From NCBI GenBank assembly GCA_016802295.1, contig JAESIW010000200.1:878107-942106 (forward strand): a stretch of 64,000 nucleotides of DNA, read 5' to 3'. The notes under the pieces were generated by a model. The model worked only from the letters and a program-made list of their open reading frames with translations, did not search any database and was not told the origin of the DNA. This DNA is from Brachionus rotundiformis (taxonomy: Eukaryota; Rotifera; Eurotatoria; Ploima; Brachionidae). Below, piece by piece: positions 47,301-58,408 of this stretch; positions within the stretch are counted from its first letter, which is position 1, and each line of letters starts with the position of its first letter. The translations under genes and the position numbers were made by a program.

Positions 47301-50300
47301 TATTTGATTATTACAGTTGCTTCGATTAATTCATTTTCACGGTAGTGGCAGTAGTTCTTGCTGCGACAGCTAACATGTAGAGTGTCTGAGCCAATCACAG
47401 CCATTAGAAAGTGTGGAGCTGTATCAGTCTATTCCATTAAATCTATCTAAAGTAGCCTTGAAACCTGCGGTTGACTTAAATGTTACCACAATTTCCGGTA
47501 ATCTATTCCATTGCGGAACTACTCTGTTTGGAAAACCTGTCTGTTGTCGATTCTTGAGCCTACTTTAACACATTCAGATCTCCTTTCTTAGATACTTGGC
47601 TTCCATGCATGCACTGCATAGTCTAGATCAGGTCTCACCATGAATATATACAGTCTTAGTCACAACTTATCCTCTCTGCTTGTAAACGAAAAGCACATGC
47701 ACTTTTAACTTGGCATGTCCATTTAAAATCTGATAGTATCATTAGTACCAATTCCTTTCACACTCTGTGGTTTTCAATATGAGATTTGAGCAGCTTTCAA
47801 GACTTTTTAAGTCTTTTTAACACTAGAAGCACTAAGAATTTTTTCGTGATTTTTTGATATAAAATATTTTTTAAACATTTGTAGTAATTTTTCTGTATAT
47901 TAAATTTTTTTTAAAATAAAAAGATAAAACCTACCAAGTTCATAAAAGATTGATTTCTATTAAAATCTGTCCAAAAGACATCAGGACTTAAAATATTTTG
48001 GTGCTTCTAGTGTTAAATCCAGTACCATTCTAGTAGAAACCTATTCAGGGAAGTCATTTATGTATACAATAAATAGTAGGGGTCCCAGTACAGACCCTTG
48101 CAGAACTCCACTTAATACCTCTGACCATCTTGAGACATTATCCTGAAGTGGTCTCAGTTAAAAAACTTTCAAACCATCTAACCATTTTCTCACCAAAGCC
48201 ACAACCACGCAATTAAGCTGCATAAATTTTTAATTATTTCCGAACTATAATTTTTGGTAACAAATTAACAAGAGCTGAAAAAAAGTAATCACAAGGCTTT
48301 TAATTTTTATATTTTAATTAATAGTATTTAGACTAATCTAAAATTTTATTTTTTATATTTTTGGATTAAAAAAAGACTCAAATTTGTTAGTTAATAAATT
48401 ATTGAAAATTTATTTTTATTATAATTCCTTTTTGGAAAAAAAAACTAAAAACTAAAAAATAAAATATGTGTATATTTTAGGCTGAATCAGTCTGTTCACA
48501 AAAAAGAAGTTGTTTCGCCCTCGTCAACATGGACATCTCCATCGTTTCTTCAAGATAACAATTTAAAGAAATCCTTACGAAATTCGACTAACCGATTGTC
48601 CTTAAATGCCAAGCAATCGCCCTCATCTCAATCATCTTCTATTAACCAAGCGCCTACCAAGTACAACGAGCTTGAAGTTCAAGATTCGAGCAAATTTTCG
48701 TCCGACGACGAAGAATTGGAACAGTCAGTTGTCAAAACGCGCCAAATGAGCTTGGAAGACTTCGAACCATTGCGAGTAATTGGTCGCGGCTCCTATGGCA
48801 AAGTGTTTTTAGCCGAATACAAGCCCTCTGGTAAAACATATGCAATGAAAGTGATCAAAAAAACGTCAGTCAACGACGCTCAGAGCATCAATCGGGTCCA
48901 AACAGAGAAGCATGTGTTCGAACAAGCCACCAATCATCCATTCCTAGTAGGTCTACACTCTTGCTTTCAGACCGAATCGAGACTCGTTTTTGTCATCGAG
49001 TACCTTTGTGGAGGCGATCTCATGTACCATATACAGCGAAAACGCTTCCTTCCCGAGGACCATGCCAAATTTTACTCGGCCGAGATCTGCCTTGCCCTTG
49101 ACTTCTTGCACTCACGGGGAATCATATATCGAGACCTGAAGCTTGATAACGTTCTCCTGGACTCTGATGGTCACATAAAACTCACTGATTATGGCATGTG
49201 CAAAGATGCTCGTGAGAAGACGAGAACGTTATGTGGCACGCCGAATTACATAGCACCGGAGATGCTGCGTGGAGAGAGCTATGATTTTAGTGTAGATTGG
49301 TGGGCGCTGGGCGTTCTTTGTTTTGAAATGATGACTGGACGAGGTCCGTTCGAGATCAATGAGAACCCTAGCGAATATCCATACCTTAACACCCAGGACC
49401 ATTTATTCCAGGTTAATTTAATTATTAAAATATTTTACTGTATAATTTAAATATTAGATTTATTTAATAATTTTAAAATATTATTTTATAATAATTATAA
49501 TTAGTATGATGAAATGGAGTTTTAAGCTCCAGCTTCCACTGTAATAGCTTTCTAAATTTAGTTTGTCAAGTTTGTTTTTAAATTCATTTATATCATCTGA
49601 TTAGACTACTTCGTTTGGTATGTTTTTACAAACGCTTGATATTCCTTTAGTAAAAAAAATGTTACGTTGTTCACAGTTTTTCACTAAGTGTCTTTCTATC
49701 TGGAATTCTTGTGATCTTAATTGATGTGTCAGTTCAGACGACTGTTCATTTATTAGCACAGTTTTATTAAACCAGTTAATTTCATCAATGCCCTTAACTA
49801 TTTTAAAAATTTTTATTAAATCACCTCTTAGTCTTCTCATTTCGAGTGTTGTTAAGTTTAGTTCTTGCAGTCTCTTTTCATAGGATATTCTCTTGATATT
49901 AGGCACGAGCTTAGTTGCTCGTCTTTGAATTGCTTTGATGGCGTTTATGTCTTTCTTCAAGTAAGTTCTCAAAATTGTAACTCCACACTCAAGATGAGGT
50001 CTTACAAAAGCTTTGCTTTGTAGAGTCTTGATACTGATTCCTCATTGTGAAATTTGAGTGTTCATTTAATCATTCCAAGAACATTATTCGCTTTTTTGAT
50101 TGACGAATTAATGTGAATTGACCGCTTTAAGTCTTCAGATATAGTGATACCTAAGTCTTTCTCTTTTTGGTTCCTGAAATTTTTTAGGTTATCTATGTGG
50201 TATTCATTACGAGGATTGTTGTTTCCTATGACTAAAATCTTACAATCATGGTCATTTAGATTAATAAGCCCATCTTTTGGTCCAGTTGTAAATTTCATTT

Positions 50301-52193
50301 AGGTCCTTTCTGAGTACATTGTTCCTAATTTAGTGTCGTCTTTAAATAGTTTTTGAGCCATTTATCCAGGTTAATTTTAAAGCCTTTAAAATTAATTAAA
50401 TAATAACGGTTATTATTTGATTATTAGATATTGAGAGAGCTTATTCCAAAAATTAAATGATCAATTTATTAAGAAATTATATCGTTGCATACAACTTTTT
50501 ACATCTTCTCTTACAATAACATTTGTTTAGTCTTCTTAAATTGTAAGACTGATTTCAAAATCTATACGTTATGAAAATCATTCAAATTTTAAATTATTCA
50601 AATTGTGTAAAGACCTCTATTTTCAAATTAATGAATATTTAAATGTTAAAGACTTAGATTTTTAAAATTGCGAAATAATTTTATCATTTTTATGCAAAGT
50701 AAAGGCAATTTACTTGATTAAAGAAAAAATATTAAGTTATTACATTGATTTAAAAAAAAGTCTGATCAAAATTGATAATTTCAAGTTGGATTAAGTTCCC
50801 CTCATCCGTCCTATTTTGAGATCAGTTAAACTAAACATTTCAGGTCTTTTCGAGGAGTCGTATTTTCGAAGCGAAGGAATTATTTATCGTTTTCGCTCCT
50901 CTTTTCAATTTAAAGGTCAATTAATAGGCTAGTGTCCTTTTACAAATTTAAAAAAAAATTTTTAATAAAAATTATCTAAAGTAAAACATTTAAATATCTA
51001 AGTTAAATTTTTTGAAAAACTGTAAAAACTACATTCCTGTAAGCTTCAACGTTGATTTCTTTATCACTCAGTTATTTATAAATCTTGAGTTTGTATAATA
51101 AAAATCTTTGCTTATTCCTGGCATATGACCATTGTCTAGTATCTTTCATATTTTTGATGTCTTTTTATTTTATTTTTCCAAATAATTTTTAGGAGAACGT
51201 CAAGCTATTACGTCAAGCAGAATGAAATTTAGTCCTTCTTTTTAGCCAAGCGTTATTAAGTAAAATGAGTTATGTGATAGCTTTTATAATAAAATAAGTT
51301 TATAGTTTTGGGTTTATAAGTTTTTATGTAGAAACGAAGTGAACTTATCGTTTAAAGTATCATCTATCTGAGCTAAATTGTTACAGGTCTGATCTTAATT
51401 GTTGTTGGTTTGATTTTTTAATAAAAAATTTATTGATCAGAACTTAAAAACGTGTTTCTATTAAGTCCAATTTGGACTTGTTATGCATGTCAGTGATTTT
51501 TGCTTTGATTGGAAAGAATTTGAAGTGTCTTAAATTTTTTTTTGGAGTTTTTGCAGCATAGTGGAATGAAAGAATAATCGAAGATTGAACGGATAAAGTT
51601 TTTAAAAATAATTTTGCATAGAGCTGAGGAATTTTTGAACTTTAGGTCTTTTATTCTCTGAATGAGATTGATTTTAGATGAAGTTCTTGAGCTAATACTT
51701 TCAAAAAGGTTTTTGAAGCTGAGTTTTAATAAATATGTTCAAATTTCAATTAATATCTCATATAATCTGTTAAAAACTTATTTACCAAAAAATAAACATT
51801 TTTTAAATTCATTTTCTAATTAAGGCAATATTGAAAAAACCTATAAGAATACCATGCAATTTGAGTGCAAAAGCCAATTCGCTGCTAAAAGGCTTTTTGC
51901 AAAAGAATCCGAGCGAAAGACTTGGCTCAGTGTCTGGCTTGAAGGAAATAGAGCAGCACTTTTTTTACACCGAGATCGATTGGAAGCTATTAGAGCAAAG
52001 AATGATTCAGCCGCCTTACAAGCCGCAGGTAAGTGATGAGCGAGATTTGACCTATGTAGATGAATTGTTCACCAACGAACCGGTAGTGCTCACGCCAGAA
52101 TCACCAAATACACTAGCCCAAATACAACAAAATGAGTTCGAAGGTTTTGAATGCGTCAATCCGCTCATACTTTCCGAGGATTTGTCTGTCTAG
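44310..52193 (+). CDS. PRKCI: atypical protein kinase C (iota/zeta type)
   Basis: Ser/Thr kinase of the Par3-Par6-aPKC cell-polarity complex. Exons 44310-45064, 48481-49411, 51825-52193; phases agree, 684 aa. In order: PB1 domain (about 46-135) with the acidic WVDEEGDPCTISTQMEMDEA motif that pairs with Par6/p62; pseudosubstrate SIYRRGARRWRKIY (150-163); one C1 zinc finger of the atypical kind (168-217, GLGRQGYKCLECKIMVHKRC); a Ser-rich hinge; kinase domain with IGRGSYGKV (353 on), AMKV Lys (about 375), YRDLKLDN, TDYG in place of DFG (normal for aPKC), activation loop TLCGTPNYIAPE with Thr about 501; and the C-terminal FEGFECVNPL, where Glu replaces the phosphorylated hydrophobic-motif residue. 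No C2 domain. Both introns carry LINE debris. Confidence 0.97.
45480..45600 (-). repeat. LINE 3'-end relic in aPKC intron 1
   Basis: AATCAATAGGCTCGTTTTGC followed by CATAAAAGACCGATT resembles the 3' untranslated part of the LINE at 39739-41265 (39768-39810). Truncated to the tail. Confidence 0.5.
46791..47147. mobile_element. foldback MITE, 8-base target duplication TATAATCA
   Basis: Inverted ends GGGACTGTGAAGTT... and ...AACTTCACAACCCCG; the arms (about 75 bases, including TTTCAATTCGATC and AAAAATTTGAATAACTTTTT) pair well. TATAATCA is present at 46783-46790 and 47148-47155. An 8-base duplication and GGG/CCC ends fit a hAT-type non-autonomous element. It lies in aPKC intron 1. Confidence 0.9.
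47380..48200 (-). pseudogene. LINE ORF2 relic in aPKC intron 1
   Basis: Reverse-strand frames give VLQGSVLGPLLFIVYINDFP and then, after deletions, DRFSKQSSSAMEWITGN-like C-terminal sequence. The YADD box is lost. Confidence 0.75.
49520..50360 (-). pseudogene. LINE ORF2 C-terminal relic in aPKC intron 2
   Basis: Reverse-strand open frames 50298-50062 (EKDLGITISEDLKRSIHINS, KKANNVLGMIK) and 49972-49601 (IQRRATKLVPNIKRISYEKR, LQELNLTTLEMRRLRGDLIK, FFTKGISSVCKNIPNEVV) are contiguous parts of a CR1-like C-terminus, separated by one frame change and lacking the catalytic part. Confidence 0.88.
50585..50770. repeat. dispersed AT-rich repeat, diverged copy 3 of 3
   Basis: Weaker match to 1-212 and 12055-12290 (AAGACTTAGATTTTTAAAATTGCGAAATAATTTTATC region, seen as shorter shared blocks). 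Confidence 0.35.
50905..51110 (-). repeat. LINE 3'-end copy in aPKC intron 2
   Basis: GGTCAATTAATAGGCTAGTG, TTAAATTTTTTGAA and CTTCAACGTTGATTTCTTTA then TTTATAAATCTTGAG follow the same order as 39765-40045 in the truncated LINE. A 5'-truncated copy of that family. Confidence 0.7.
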
Positions 52194-53203
52194 CTATTTA
52201 GACAAATCTTGAACATTTTCAACCAGCGAGAGTCCAAGCTTTAATTGTTTTATGGTAAAATTGCTTTGTGAGAGATTATTTATTTCTTTTCTTTTTTTTT
52301 TATATATTTAAAAGCGATTAGTATTTTTACGTTTAATTTAAATGAATATTTAGTAAATATTGAATAGATAAATATTTTTCTATACATTTAATTGAAACGC
52401 TTAAAATCGTTCATTCAAAAATATTTTATGCGAATAAAATTGTAACCTATTGAATTTTTTTAATTAATTATAAAATTTAAAATTTTTAATAATCTAAATC
52501 AATTATGAAATATGATAAAAATTAAAAATAACTGAGACAAATATGCCAAATGTTACTTTTATTAACCATTTTATTAAACTTAATCCGAAATTTCTTATAA
52601 ATAATCATTTGGATAAATAATTAACAAAGCTTAATTTATCTGATTTGCCATTTTTTCTTTAGGTGAGCAACAGAGTCTTATAATTTTTAAATAATTGACA
52701 AGCAAGAACTAAAAAATAAATGGCATAGGATTAATGATACTAGATAAATTTATTAATTAATAGACAAATATTATTATGATGAACAAAAATATTAATCAAA
52801 ATAAATTTTTATTAAACACTAGATAATTTTATTAAAAATATAATTAATTAATTAATTAGATTTTCTTCTTTGGTAGTTTGAAGCCAAGACTTCAATTAGC
52901 TCATTTTTTTGAAGTCTGCGACTGAATTCTATGTTGGTATTGCAATTTTTTCTTGGTCATATTTTGAAGGTACCAGTCGTTGTAGACTCGCTGCCAGAAT
53001 CGCTATTTATTTGAAGCTTTACTCAATAACAGTTTAATTATCACTTTATCTAGTAAAAAAATCAAAATATATAGTGATTAATTTTTTATTAAGTTAATTG
53101 TCCTGTCTACTGATTGAATAATTTATATCGGAATTAAATGCATTGTCTAATGTTTTAAAAATTAATACATTCTCAAAATAGATCTTAATTAAATTTAGAT
53201 AAA
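52194..53203. other. spacer between aPKC and KICS2
   Basis: Contains the aPKC 3' untranslated region (AATAAAATTG near 52434 may be its polyadenylation signal) and the KICS2 promoter. No other gene seen. Confidence 0.45.
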
Positions 53204-54811
53204 ATGCTAAATGAAACAACCAGCTCTTATGAAAAAGTAATCAAGAAAATATTTTAAAAAAAAGAAATTAATTTGTAGCAATTAAGATACAAAATCCAAA
53301 TCAAATTTTAATTCAAGAATACTCTTCCAACTTGTCTAAATTTCAATTTGACAAAGCTAAAACCACTATAGTAATTTTATTTATTTTAATTATTATTTTA
53401 ATAGAATTTAAACTATATTCATATTCATTAGGAAAAGGCTAAAGAAAATTCTAGATTATGGACCTTATTTTACCAAGCGTTGATTAATTTTAGTAATGGT
53501 GAAAAAAATTATAATAGTTTAGTGCCTATTAGTCAGAGGTACGGCTCCAGAATCGGGGTAGATATCTTTATTAGTTTATTTTAATAAAAAATTAATCATT
53601 TTCCAAGGACAAATACTACGAATCCGCTTTTTCAGCTTTCGAACAGATTGGCAAAGAGACTTGTTTGAGCCAGCGAACACAATCTCAGGAAAGTATACAG
53701 GATCTGTCATGCATTATGGAAATAAGCAACCAATTCAATCAATTAATCGAATTCAGGTATCAAATGATAATGCTTTACTCAGAGCTTAAGGACAAGGAGT
53801 TGAGACATGAAAAAGGCTCAGTTGAGTTGGCAGTAAAAAGTCTTAAAGAGCTGAAAGAAAGATATTTTAAAAAAGATTTTAATTCTTTGATTGAAAATTT
53901 AATTTCTTCATTCAAGTAAAATCAAAATTATTACTCAAAAAAATTCCTCATTTAATAATTAAGCTTGGAAATTAATATTCTCATGAATTTGCTCAATTGT
54001 CACATAGCTTTGGACTATAAACTTGATTGCATCAAATCCATGACTTCAATCAAAAATGTTAGCAACATTTTCAACAATCAGCCAGTTTTTCAAGCAATCA
54101 AGTCTTTAAAGGAAGTAAATCTATTAAAAATTTATTTAATTAAGATTAAATTTGATTTATTATTTTTTAATTTTAAAGAATAAGAGTTTTATTCCTTTTT
54201 CCAAACCGGCCTATCGCCAGCAACCACAATTGTACCAATGGTTCAAGATTTACTACAAAGCTTTGCTAAATAAGTTTAGCATATTGATGTACGACTCGTT
54301 TATGAGGTTTAAAGACATTAGCCAAGATATGAAGGAACAGATTGGTGTTTATTCCAAATTGATCAATTTCACCAACAAATTTTCACCTAGTTTCACGGTA
54401 ATTTTATTCGATTCGACTTTGATAGATAGTGCCAACTTTAGAGGAAATGGCTACGAAATAGAAGGAAGTCACAGTTCAATGGCAACCACCAAAGATATAA
54501 AATCTGAGAGTGATTCATATTCGCTTGTATTTAGTCAGCCAGAATTCAAAAAAGACTCTCATGAAAGGCACGTAAGGAATTTTGTTCTACTGATCAAGTC
54601 CGAATTTGATTCCAAAGTAAAATACCATTTTGATAGCAGTCTTAAAACCAGCTATTATTTGTACAAAATATCAGATTATTATACTTTTATTGTCATATTT
54701 GAAATGTCAAAACAGGAAGCAAAAACAAAAGTTGCCTCTATGGTTCAAGAAATTGGCAACGATTTAAATTTTTCAAGTGTTTTTAGTAGTTTTAATCAAA
54801 GTTTAAAATAA
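53204..54811 (+). CDS. KICS2: KICS2 (C12orf66), KICSTOR subunit
   Basis: Component of the lysosomal KICSTOR complex that recruits GATOR1 and so lets amino-acid shortage inhibit mTORC1. Exons 53204-53236, 53287-53370, 53432-53557, 53608-53915, 53964-54114, 54179-54811; phases agree, 444 aa, the same size as human KICS2 (445). Seen in family order: KFQFDKAKTTIEKAKENS, INFSNGEKNYNSLVPIS, SSFNLEINILMNLLNCHIAL, PQLYQWFKIYYKALLNKFSI, FTVILFDSTLIDSANFRGNG, RNFVLLIKSEFDSKVKYHFD, TSYYLYKISDYYTFIVIFEM and NFSSVFSSF at the C-terminus. The tiny first exon (11 codons) is the least certain part. All introns are 46-64 bases. Confidence 0.92.
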
Positions 54812-55015
54812 GTTGACTTATTTATTAGTTTTATTTATTTATTAAACAATTTAATTGAAAAAAAACAATACAATAAATTTAAATAACTATTTTTGAATTA
54901 ATTTAATGGTTCTTAAAATATAATACTAAAAAAATTGATTAACTCTGTAACATTAAAACCCAAAATCTAAAATAAAAAACAATAAAATGCAATCAAAAAA
55001 ACTAAATACTAAGTA
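54812..55015. other. KICS2 downstream spacer
   Basis: Short AT-rich stretch with AATAAAT-type sequence at about 54870; nothing else. Confidence 0.35.
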
Positions 55016-55243
55016 TGTCATATAACTATCTCATGTCTTGAATAGTTAATCAGTAAAACTTATTAAAATTCATTTTACCTTATTTAGCATTTTGTGAGAG
55101 TAACCTTACTCTTTTTAAGAATCTTGTCACGTACTTGATTCAGTATATAAGAAACTCTTTTATATTATTATTTATGCTTAAATTATATAGTTAAATAAAG
55201 AATTAGTTAAAGCAATCTTTTCATTGTCCCAAAACATATTACA
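55016..55243 (+). mobile_element. 5' LTR of a retrotransposon fragment
   Basis: Begins TGTCATATAACTATC, ends CATATTACA, and is followed directly by TGGTAGCAGCG, a primer-binding-site-like sequence. It contains a TATA box (GTATATAAG at 55144) and AATAAAG at 55194. The start is set by the TG rule only; no second LTR was found. Confidence 0.7.
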
Positions 55244-55261
55244 TGGTAGCAGCGATAATAG

Positions 55262-55997
55262 ATGGCCACCACAAGTCAGAGAGAAGCAATTAAAACGGTT
55301 GATCAGAGTTGGACAGCCGAGGTAAAAAGTAAACCATTGATGGAATTTGATGCAAACGTAAAGAAGATAAGGGATCTTCAATTAGAGATAGCAGGCAAGG
55401 GATACGTGCTAGACTCTAATACACCTGTGTACCATGGAAGAAGCACAGAAAATATCGAAAATTGGATATCGATTGTATCCAATGGCATAAAGCTGTTGGC
55501 TTCCCGGAAGACAAAAAGCTTGCAGTAATCACTCCTTATGTCAAAGAGTCGGCCTTAAGTACACTTTTGAATTACCAAAAAAATTCATCAGTTAAGACAT
55601 TTGAAGGATACTTAAGAAACTCTTGGAGAGAGATAATTCTAAGGCTAGGAAAGGAATAATAAAGCTAGAACTCTTCGCTCTTAAACAAACGGGAGAATTT
55701 GATAGTTTCTTGAATAAATTTCAGGAGTTAGCTAACGAATCAGGTATGACGCAAGAAGATCTAATTCTGATCTTTTCTCATGCACTAAAACCTAAGTGTG
55801 CATTAGAGGTGCAAATAAGAGAACCTAGGACTATTGAAGAGGCTTATAAGATTGCGATTAAATTTGAGAAGAATATGAAAAATTTATCTGGGCCTGTAAA
55901 AGAGCAGAAGATAAATTACTCAAAATCCAGACCAATTAAGAATCAGAATTCACAAGCTAAGAAAAATTATAAATTACAAGTATTAGATATAATTTAA
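55262..55997 (+). pseudogene. gag region of a Ty3-like LTR retrotransposon, frameshifted
   Basis: Three successive frames (55262-55528, then about 55500-55659, then 55640-55997) read like one retrotransposon capsid-type protein: PVYHGRSTENIENWI, ITPYVKESALSTLL, SVKTFEGYLRNSW, FDSFLNKFQELANESGM, FSHALKPKCALEVQIREP. At least two frameshifts break it. No zinc knuckle, protease or polymerase follows; the element is cut off near 55997. Confidence 0.75.
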
Positions 55998-56640
55998 TAA
56001 AATTTCTAAATTATTTAATAATATTTTTAATCGAATTCGTGCAGTTGTCTGTTCCTCTTCTTCCAAGATAGATATTAAATTTTAGAAAAACTCATTTGTT
56101 GTAACAAGTATAACAAAAAAATACAAGGACCGTCTTCGATTTAATATCGCTCAAACTTCAAAATGTTTAATTTTTTATTTTTAATTTTATTATGGCCAAT
56201 TAGAAGAAAAAGATAATCCTTTCCGGCCAGGTCTCAACCAAGTTTTTTTGAGCAACTTATTTAGACAAAGAATATTAAAAGAATGGAATAAATTTCCTAT
56301 CGAAATATTGGAAATAAGACAAAAAATTTAATTTAAGTAATTTTTAATTGGAATCAAAATTTTAATCAATGATTAATTATATGTTTGTTTTTTAATTTGA
56401 AAGAGTTTAATGGTTTAAATACTTTATAATCAACTATCATTTTGCTTTCTTTTTATATAAATGATAATTCATTTTAATCTGTAAGTTAAAATCAATTTTG
56501 TAAAAAAATCTTTTTTTTATTTCCTATTAATCTTTAAATTCTCCTTCTAAAATTATATAAAGCTTCACCAAAGCTATACCAATCTTGAGATAAAAAGATT
56601 TGGTTTATAATACCACTTTGAATTGACCAAAGTTAAAAGA
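55998..56640. other. spacer with LINE-like end
   Basis: A reading at 56215-56330 (+) gives FRPGLNQVFLSNLFRQRILK with WNKFP, typical of the extreme C-terminus of a LINE ORF2, so another small relic may be present. Otherwise no feature. Confidence 0.4.
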
Positions 56641-56649
56641 GCATCTTTT

Positions 56650-57890
56650 GCTTATCTTTACACTTGGATTGTGAATAATAATAAAAATAATAATAAAATG
56701 AAAGCTATAATGTGCAAGCACATGGAACAAGGGTTAAGCCTCATCATAATAGCTTATTACTGTTTCTTTGTTCTGGAATTTAATAGTTCGTCTTATTGAA
56801 CCCAAAACTAAATTAGCTTTGTTTGCAGAGGTGTTGACTTGTTTTGACCACTTCAAATTGTTCGTAATTATTATCCCTAGATCTCGTTCCACCTCTGTTT
56901 TCGAAATACTCGTTTGATTAATTGTGTAGTTGAAATTCGGGTTATTTTTACCACAGTGCATTACTTTACATTTGTCTTCGTTTAGTTTGATTAACCAGTC
57001 GTTCGTCCATCTTGATACTTTATCAAGTTATCAAGATCATCTTCTAAAGCTAAACATGATTCCACTCTGTTAACATTTGACATCAACTTTGTGTCATCAG
57101 CGAATATCTGGCATTGATTTTCTAAAGTATTTGGTAAGTCATTAATATAAACAATGAACAGAATCGGACCCAGAACTGAACCCTGTGGGACTCTCGACAC
57201 TAACCCATTCAGACACTGTTTTACCCATTATCACTCTCTGTCTTCTGTTCAGCAAAAAAGCTTTAATCCATTCAATTAATGGCTCGTTAACACCATAACA
57301 TTCAAGTTTGTGAATTAAGCGTTTATGCGGAACTGTATCGAATGCTTTAGCAAAATCCAAATAGATTATGTCCAAATCCTGTTTGAGATTCATTGATTCA
57401 GAGATAAAATCTATGGACTCCAATAAATTTGTAACACATGACTTATTTTTTACAAATCCATGCTGTTTGTTGTTGATTAAATTATTCACCACTAAGAAAT
57501 CGAATATAACTACCTTTAAAAGTTTTCTCATAATTTTTCATGGTATTGAGGTTAGTGAAACAGGTCTATAATTAGAAGCCTGCATCCTGGAACCCTTCTT
57601 GAATAAAGGAGTGACGTTTGCCTTCCTTTATTTGATCGGAACTTTAGATGTTTCGTAAGACTTAATAAAAATAATTGATAGAGGCAGAGAGATAGCTTTT
57701 GCAGTTTCTTTTAATACCCATGGATGAATACCATCAGATCCAATAGCCTTGTATTTTTTTAATTGTGATAATTCTTCGCTTCTCGGCCTCTGGCTAAGAT
57801 CAAAGTGTAGTATCTGAATGATAGATAAAAGAAGGAATCGAGTTGTCCAATTAATTTCAATAAAAAATTCCAAGAGAGAAAAAATCATTT
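56650..57890 (-). pseudogene. CR1-like LINE reverse-transcriptase relic
   Basis: Reverse-strand frames in order: LKKYKAIGSDGIHPWVLKE (57790 down), INNKQHGFVKNKSCVTNLLE, DLDIIYLDFAKAFDTVPHKR, VPQGSVLGPILFIVYINDLP, CQIFADDTKLM (FADD catalytic box), EVERDLGIIITNNLKWSKQV, NKANLVLGSIRRTIKF. Two or three frameshifts interrupt a nearly complete polymerase domain. The C-terminal part and endonuclease are missing. Confidence 0.9.
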
Positions 57891-57962
57891 AGAAAGATCT
57901 AATTAATTTATGAGCAGGATCTAAAATATCTTTATTTGTTTTTGAATTTGAATATATGAATC

Positions 57963-58275
57963 TGTAAGACGGGTTAATGAATGATAAAACATACTTTTGA
58001 TAATTAAATAATTGTTGAGCTCTAACAATTTTTATAGTTAGAGTAATTACTAAAATAATGTCTCTCTAACACTGAGAATGGAATCATTATTTATACCCAT
58101 AAGTTCGTGTCCAGAACACGGGCTAATAATTAAAACAAGATGTAAGCTATTATATAAATGTTTATATCAGCATTTAGAAGCCTCTATCTTTTGAGATACG
58201 TGATTATTAACTCTTACTTATCATTTCGCATTAGTTGAGAAGCTGATGATCAAGTGATACGTAGGGTGTATTACA
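57963..58275 (-). mobile_element. solo LTR, target duplication AATC
   Basis: Reverse-complement copy of the LTR at 14340-14660. In its own orientation it begins TGTAATACACCCTACGTATC and ends in CGTCTTACA. AATC flanks it on both sides (57959-57962 and 58276-58279). A TATA-like TATAAATAATG is retained. Confidence 0.9.
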
Positions 58276-58408
58276 AATCTACTTTTGTTTTATTGCCTAA
58301 GGAACTAATTAATTTTCAAATTAATAAAATTTTAAACAAAAATACAATTATTTTTCCTCAAATGATCAAATAAAACAGTTTTCAATAAAAATTTATTTTA
58401 ATAAATAA

